Shown here in pieces: positions 52,527 through 55,767 of a stretch of DNA of 55,767 bases (the first letter of the stretch is position 1; every line of letters starts with the position of its first letter). Made by a program: the position numbers and the translations under genes. Source of the stretch: an uncultured Granulosicoccaceae bacterium (GTDB taxonomy: Bacteria; Pseudomonadota; Gammaproteobacteria; Granulosicoccales; Granulosicoccaceae); contig CALGND010000092.1 in the NCBI GenBank assembly GCA_937958675.1, forward strand, positions 1-55,767, given 5' to 3'. The notes beneath the pieces were generated by a model, which was not told where the DNA came from, ran no database searches, and worked only from the letters and a program-made list of their open reading frames with translations.

Positions 52527-53864
52527 TTAAGCGCGGCGACGCCTAAGTGCTAGCCAAGCTGCAATGCATAACATTAACAAAGGCATTCCAAGGAGGAATA
52601 AGCCACTTAGTATCACGATAGCTTTTTTGCTTAGGCTGAGTTGTGTATCCGGCGCTGCTTGGGTCACAAACTCCAAGGCTTGATCATCACCTGCAAGCCA
52701 CAACACCAAACTTTCTAAAAATGCCTGATTAGAGCCATTGCCGACGAACTGGTTGGATGCAAAGTCAGCGTCTCCGAGTATCGCAATTCGCTGGGTGTTG
52801 TTGCTGAGCTGGCGTTCGATAGTGACGCCAAGTGTTAGTGGGCCTGCTACTTCATCGCCACCTTCATCAAAGCGTACTTCGCCTTGTAACTCGCCAGTTT
52901 CCGTCCAGCTTGATTCTGGCGTAAGCAGTAGTGGTGACACTATCTGACCAGCTAGTGGCGTTATAGCAAGTGCTTTGGAGCCGGGTAGTATTATGGGGCT
53001 GACTAGGTTCCCATTTATCGGGTGGTTGGTATGTCTATCCAGTACCACAATGCTTGGCGCACCCGTATTAAGCCTTTGACTGGCGGTGTCGATCACTTTG
53101 CCTGGCATCACATCGACACCAAACTCTAAGGATAGAGCGTCTAAGTTAACACCTCCGTCAGCCTTGTTATCGTGTTCAATAATCCACAATAAATTTCCTC
53201 CTTCGCCAATATATTGCAACAAGCTGGCAATCTCGCCGGGAAAGTACGGACGTCTAGGACCGGCTATAACCAACAGGTCTGCGCTGACATCAATTTGCGG
53301 GTTGGTCACTAAGCTAGTGGTGTCACTAATTAACCCAATTTGTGCAAGTTGGCTTGTGCTAATTATCCAATCACCATTACCTTCTCCATCGGGCGTGCGT
53401 TCCTCGTGGCCAGTGATAAACGTGATTCTTCGATCACCATCTCGATTGAGCTGGCGCACGGCGTTAGTGAGTGCACGCTCTGATAATCGTCGCAAGCGTT
53501 GCTCGCGCTGTGTGTTTTTAACGATCAGCTCACCGCCATTAGTAATATTAAGCTCGCGTGCGCGGTCCGGTTGTGTTTCCGGGTTGATGAATTCAAGCGT
53601 GATGTTGGGCTGTAGAGCTTGATAGCGATCAACTAATTCGCGCACAGCATCGCGCGGTGCCTGCTCAGGGCCTAACACGGCAAGAATGCTAACTGGTTCG
53701 CTAATGGCTGCCAAGGTGTTTTGAGTTTGCAGTGTGAGACTATGCCGGCTGTTAGCTGTGATATCAACCGCGGTTGAGAAACGTTGGCTAAACCAACCGC
53801 AGAGTAGTATAAAAAAGGTGACCACTGCCGCTAGGGCAAATTGTTGCCAATCAGGTTTACGCAT
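52527..53864 (-). CDS. GldG-like membrane protein of ABC transport operon
   Basis: A 445-aa protein: N-terminal helix (about 8-27), extracytoplasmic ABC_transp_aux/GldG-type domain (RHSLTLQTQNTLAAISEPVSILAVLG, FITGHEERTPD, LLVIAGPRRPYFPGEIASLLQYIGEGGNLLWI), and a C-terminal helix (about 418-440) with a LALRRRRA end. GldG works with GldA and GldF ABC components; in flavobacteria these matter for gliding, in Gammaproteobacteria their job is unclear. The ATG at 53864 overlaps the end of the permease gene by 8 nt; GTG at 53876 is an alternative. Confidence 0.85.
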   Translation of the reverse strand: MRKPDWQQFALAAVVTFFILLCGWFSQRFSTAVDITANSRHSLTLQTQNTLAAISEPVSILAVLGPEQAPRDAVRELVDRYQALQPNITLEFINPETQPDRARELNITNGGELIVKNTQREQRLRRLSERALTNAVRQLNRDGDRRITFITGHEERTPDGEGNGDWIISTSQLAQIGLISDTTSLVTNPQIDVSADLLVIAGPRRPYFPGEIASLLQYIGEGGNLLWIIEHDNKADGGVNLDALSLEFGVDVMPGKVIDTASQRLNTGAPSIVVLDRHTNHPINGNLVSPIILPGSKALAITPLAGQIVSPLLLTPESSWTETGELQGEVRFDEGGDEVAGPLTLGVTIERQLSNNTQRIAILGDADFASNQFVGNGSNQAFLESLVLWLAGDDQALEFVTQAAPDTQLSLSKKAIVILSGLFLLGMPLLMLCIAAWLALRRRRA

Positions 53865-54618
53865 TATGGTTACCACTGTTGCGTAAAGAGCCTAATCGAA
53901 TCACCGTGAGCGCTAAAAACAATACTGTAAGAAGCACAAAATAGAGTAGATCTTTGCTTTGCAGGTAGCCTTGAAAAAATCCACTCAAATGACTAGTGAT
54001 GGAAAATTGTTGCAAGGCCAACATTGCAGGGTTGGTAAAGCTTGCGCCGCCAAGCAGCCACAACAGCGTCACTACGCCTAGGCTTGCCACGATCGCAATC
54101 ATTGCTTGTTTGGTCAGTGATGAAAAATACACGCCAATGGCTGCGCATGATGCTGCCACTAAGAGTAAGCCCAAGGCTGCTAACAGCAGTGTTGCCAAGT
54201 CGATGTTTACTATTAAGCCCATAGCAGCAGGCATAAGCGCAGCCAAAAAGGCCAGTAGCGTTAATGGAATAAGTACACCAAAAAACTTACCCAGCACCAG
54301 TGAAGTGTTGGACACCGGCGACGACTGCCATAGTGCCATCGTTTGATGCCGAAACTCGTCACTAAAGCTGCGCATCGCGAATAGTGGCCCAAGCACTGAG
54401 AACAATGGCGCGAGTGTCGCCAAAAAACGTGCGCTTAGATAGCCTGTTAACCCCGGCGGATGATCTTGTAAGGCTAACGATGGTTGTACCTTTAAAAAGT
54501 CTTCCAGCGATTGTAAAAACAAGTATCCGAAGATCGCTGCAATAACGGCGCAGATTGCCCACGTTTGCGGTGAGCGCAGCAGTGTGCCACTTTCAAATTT
54601 AGCTATCGTGCCAATCAT
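53857..54618 (-). CDS. ABC-2 type permease (GldF-like)
   Basis: A 253-aa permease with six hydrophobic helices. The FATLAPLFSVLGPLFAMRSFSDEFRHQTMALWQSSPVSNTSLVLGKFFGVL segment is the family's conserved cytoplasmic loop and adjoining helices. Its 5' end overlaps the ATPase gene by 4 nt and its 3' end overlaps the GldG-like gene. Confidence 0.87.
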   Translation of the reverse strand: MIGTIAKFESGTLLRSPQTWAICAVIAAIFGYLFLQSLEDFLKVQPSLALQDHPPGLTGYLSARFLATLAPLFSVLGPLFAMRSFSDEFRHQTMALWQSSPVSNTSLVLGKFFGVLIPLTLLAFLAALMPAAMGLIVNIDLATLLLAALGLLLVAASCAAIGVYFSSLTKQAMIAIVASLGVVTLLWLLGGASFTNPAMLALQQFSITSHLSGFFQGYLQSKDLLYFVLLTVLFLALTVIRLGSLRNSGNHNA

Positions 54619-55355
54619 GTCACTGTATTACCTGAATCTTTTTGTACGAGTTGATTAAATAGGCTTTGCAGCTGCTCAGGGTTTTCGTCTGAGCGCTGAT
54701 TGTGCACAAGCTTGCCTTCGTGCATCACGGCGATGCGATTACAAATAGCGGTAACCTCCGATAGCAAATGAGTAGAAAAAATCACACAACTGTTTTCTGC
54801 TACTTCGGTGATGAGCGTGCGCATACTTTGCATTTGTTGTGGATCGAGCCCGTTGCTGGGCTCATCTAATAGCGCGACGGCTGGTTTGTGGATCAGTGCC
54901 TGCGCTAGGCCGACGCGTTGCTGATAGCCTTTCGATAAATTACCGATGCGCTTTTTTGTCACACTGCCAAGCTCGCAACGCTCCACTATGGTGTGCAACT
55001 GCTTTTCAATATTGTTGCTTGGTACCCGGCGCAGCTGAGCGCTTAACTTTAAAAAGCCTGCCACACTCATATCGGGATATACCGGTGGCTGATCAGGTAA
55101 AAAGCCAATTTGTTGTTTGGCTGCCATAGGGTCGTCAAGTAGCGAGTGCCCGGCGATACTGATCTGGCCAGCATCGGGTGTGAGAACGCCTGCTAGCATT
55201 TTAAGTGTGGTGGATTTGCCCGCGCCATTAAGGCCCAGAAGACCCAATATGTCGCCACGCTGTAGCGATAAGGAGACATTATCAACAACCGCTGTGGTGT
55301 CGACCATGCGAGTAAGGGCGCTAGCCTGAAGCAACGGGGTGGGGTCGGATGACAT
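54615..55355 (-). CDS. ABC transporter ATP-binding protein (GldA-like)
   Basis: A 246-aa ATPase: Walker A GLNGAGKST, Q-loop IGFLPDQPP, signature LSKGYQQRVGLAQAL, Walker B VALLDEPSNGLD and H-switch FSTHLLSE. First gene of the four-gene operon ATPase-permease-GldG-DUF4340. The 350 bp upstream hold its promoter and that of divergent rpmB. Confidence 0.95.
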   Translation of the reverse strand: MSSDPTPLLQASALTRMVDTTAVVDNVSLSLQRGDILGLLGLNGAGKSTTLKMLAGVLTPDAGQISIAGHSLLDDPMAAKQQIGFLPDQPPVYPDMSVAGFLKLSAQLRRVPSNNIEKQLHTIVERCELGSVTKKRIGNLSKGYQQRVGLAQALIHKPAVALLDEPSNGLDPQQMQSMRTLITEVAENSCVIFSTHLLSEVTAICNRIAVMHEGKLVHNQRSDENPEQLQSLFNQLVQKDSGNTVT

Positions 55356-55705
55356 GCCGGTTTTTAGATAAGAAAAGATATGCTCAGATTATAGTTGACC
55401 CCCACCAATCTAACGGCTGCTCTGTATGATCATCTGGTATGCCTGATCCGCATTCATTTTGGTCGGTTGTGCCGATGTTTTTGTCACTTGTGCCTCAAGG
55501 GCAATATTTGCTGTGAGAAGCCATGAGACGGCTACAAGCCTGATAAACAGCGACTTTCAGTGATTTTTCGACCTTCGTCAGGCGCGACCTATGGTGCAGG
55601 GCAGTTTTGCTGCTTGGAAAATCACCAGAAAGCGCTTGAGGGATGGCAAAGAATTCGCTATCCTTCGCGGGCTAAGCAACATTAAATTATTTCGGAGTTT
55701 CTGTT
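55356..55705. other. 350-bp divergent spacer between the ABC operon and rpmB
   Basis: No gene is apparent. A promoter for rpmB is visible near 55636-55664. The rest shows no palindrome or leader element that I recognise. Confidence 0.5.
55636..55664 (+). promoter_or_regulatory. Sigma-70 promoter candidate for rpmB
   Basis: TTGAGG (55636-55641) and TATCCT (55659-55664) are separated by 17 bp, the ideal spacing, and lie about 40 nt upstream of the rpmB start codon. The GCGGG after the -10 box resembles a stringent-response discriminator, as on many ribosomal protein promoters. Confidence 0.6.
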
Positions 55706-55767
55706 ATGTCCAGAGTTTGTCAGGTCACGGGCAAGACCCCAATGTCAGGCAACAATGTGTCGCACGC
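55706..55767 (+). CDS. rpmB: 50S ribosomal protein L28 (partial, runs off the window)
   Basis: The first 20 codons read [20 protein letters not shown], the conserved L28 N-terminus with its TGKxPxxGNNVSHA signature. GGAG lies 8 nt upstream of the ATG. The rest of the gene (and probably rpmG after it) is outside the window. Confidence 0.93.
   Translation, partial: MSRVCQVTGKTPMSGNNVSH

Overview
The window looks like chromosomal DNA of a marine-type gammaproteobacterium. The evidence is gene order. ftsY-ftsE-ftsX-rpoH, rsmD-coaD-ferredoxin-mutM, gltD-hemE, rpsU-yqeY next to tsaD, and the coxB-coxA-(small membrane protein)-ctaG-coxC-...-DUF2909-SURF1-...-ctaB block are all arrangements typical of Gammaproteobacteria. 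I cannot name the genus. There are no tRNA or rRNA genes, no CRISPR array and no prophage block.

Layout. 1-3.1 kb: a secreted cupredoxin-like protein of unknown role, a single-ORF IS1-family element with candidate inverted ends, and an HDOD protein. 3.1-9.3 kb: one giant minus-strand gene (2055 aa) encoding a thrombospondin-type-3 repeat surface protein. It runs, without a stop, through a CTERM-like sorting signal and a second signal-peptide-like segment into a complete OmpA-type outer-membrane protein. 9.8-10.6 kb: a DM13 protein and a cold-shock protein. 11-18.1 kb: an apparent catabolic island with a divergent YciI-like gene, then FAH-family hydrolase, RutE-like nitroreductase, OsmC, a complete DctP-DctQ-DctM TRAP transporter, an intradiol ring-cleavage dioxygenase and a GntR/FCD regulator. 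18.1-26.7 kb: housekeeping genes (hemE, gltD, yqeY, rpsU, tsaD, plsY), an Omp85 protein and a BioC-like methyltransferase. 26.3-34.7 kb: the aa3/caa3-type cytochrome c oxidase cluster, whose subunit II carries a fused cytochrome c domain; ctaA and sco are not present. 34.9-37.4 kb: a secreted GH16 glucanase with FN3 modules. 37.7-39.8 kb: an OmpR-type two-component system. 39.8-41.4 kb: GFA, an unknown protein and an isocitrate lyase/PEP mutase family enzyme. 41.5-47.6 kb: rpoH, ftsX, ftsE, ftsY, rsmD, coaD, ferredoxin, mutM. 47.7-51.3 kb: RidA, a beta-hydroxyacid dehydrogenase, a TIM-barrel isomerase and a ferredoxin-reductase-like flavoprotein. 51.4-55.4 kb: a MITE-like palindromic repeat, csrA and a Gld-type ABC operon. 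The window ends 21 codons into rpmB.

How the parts work together. The cox cluster encodes the oxidase core plus CuB delivery (CtaG), SURF1 and heme O synthesis (CtaB). The TRAP island pairs uptake with oxidative ring opening and side reactions under a local GntR regulator; its substrate is unknown. rpoH is preceded by an exact CIRCE operator, suggesting that the HrcA repressor feeds into the sigma-32 response.

Most promising leads: the internal sorting-signal fusion in the giant TSP3/OmpA protein, the TRAP/dioxygenase island, the CIRCE-rpoH wiring, the palindromic MITE-like repeat, and the caa3-type oxidase without a neighbouring heme A synthase gene. Functions are inferred from family recognition by eye; no database search was possible.
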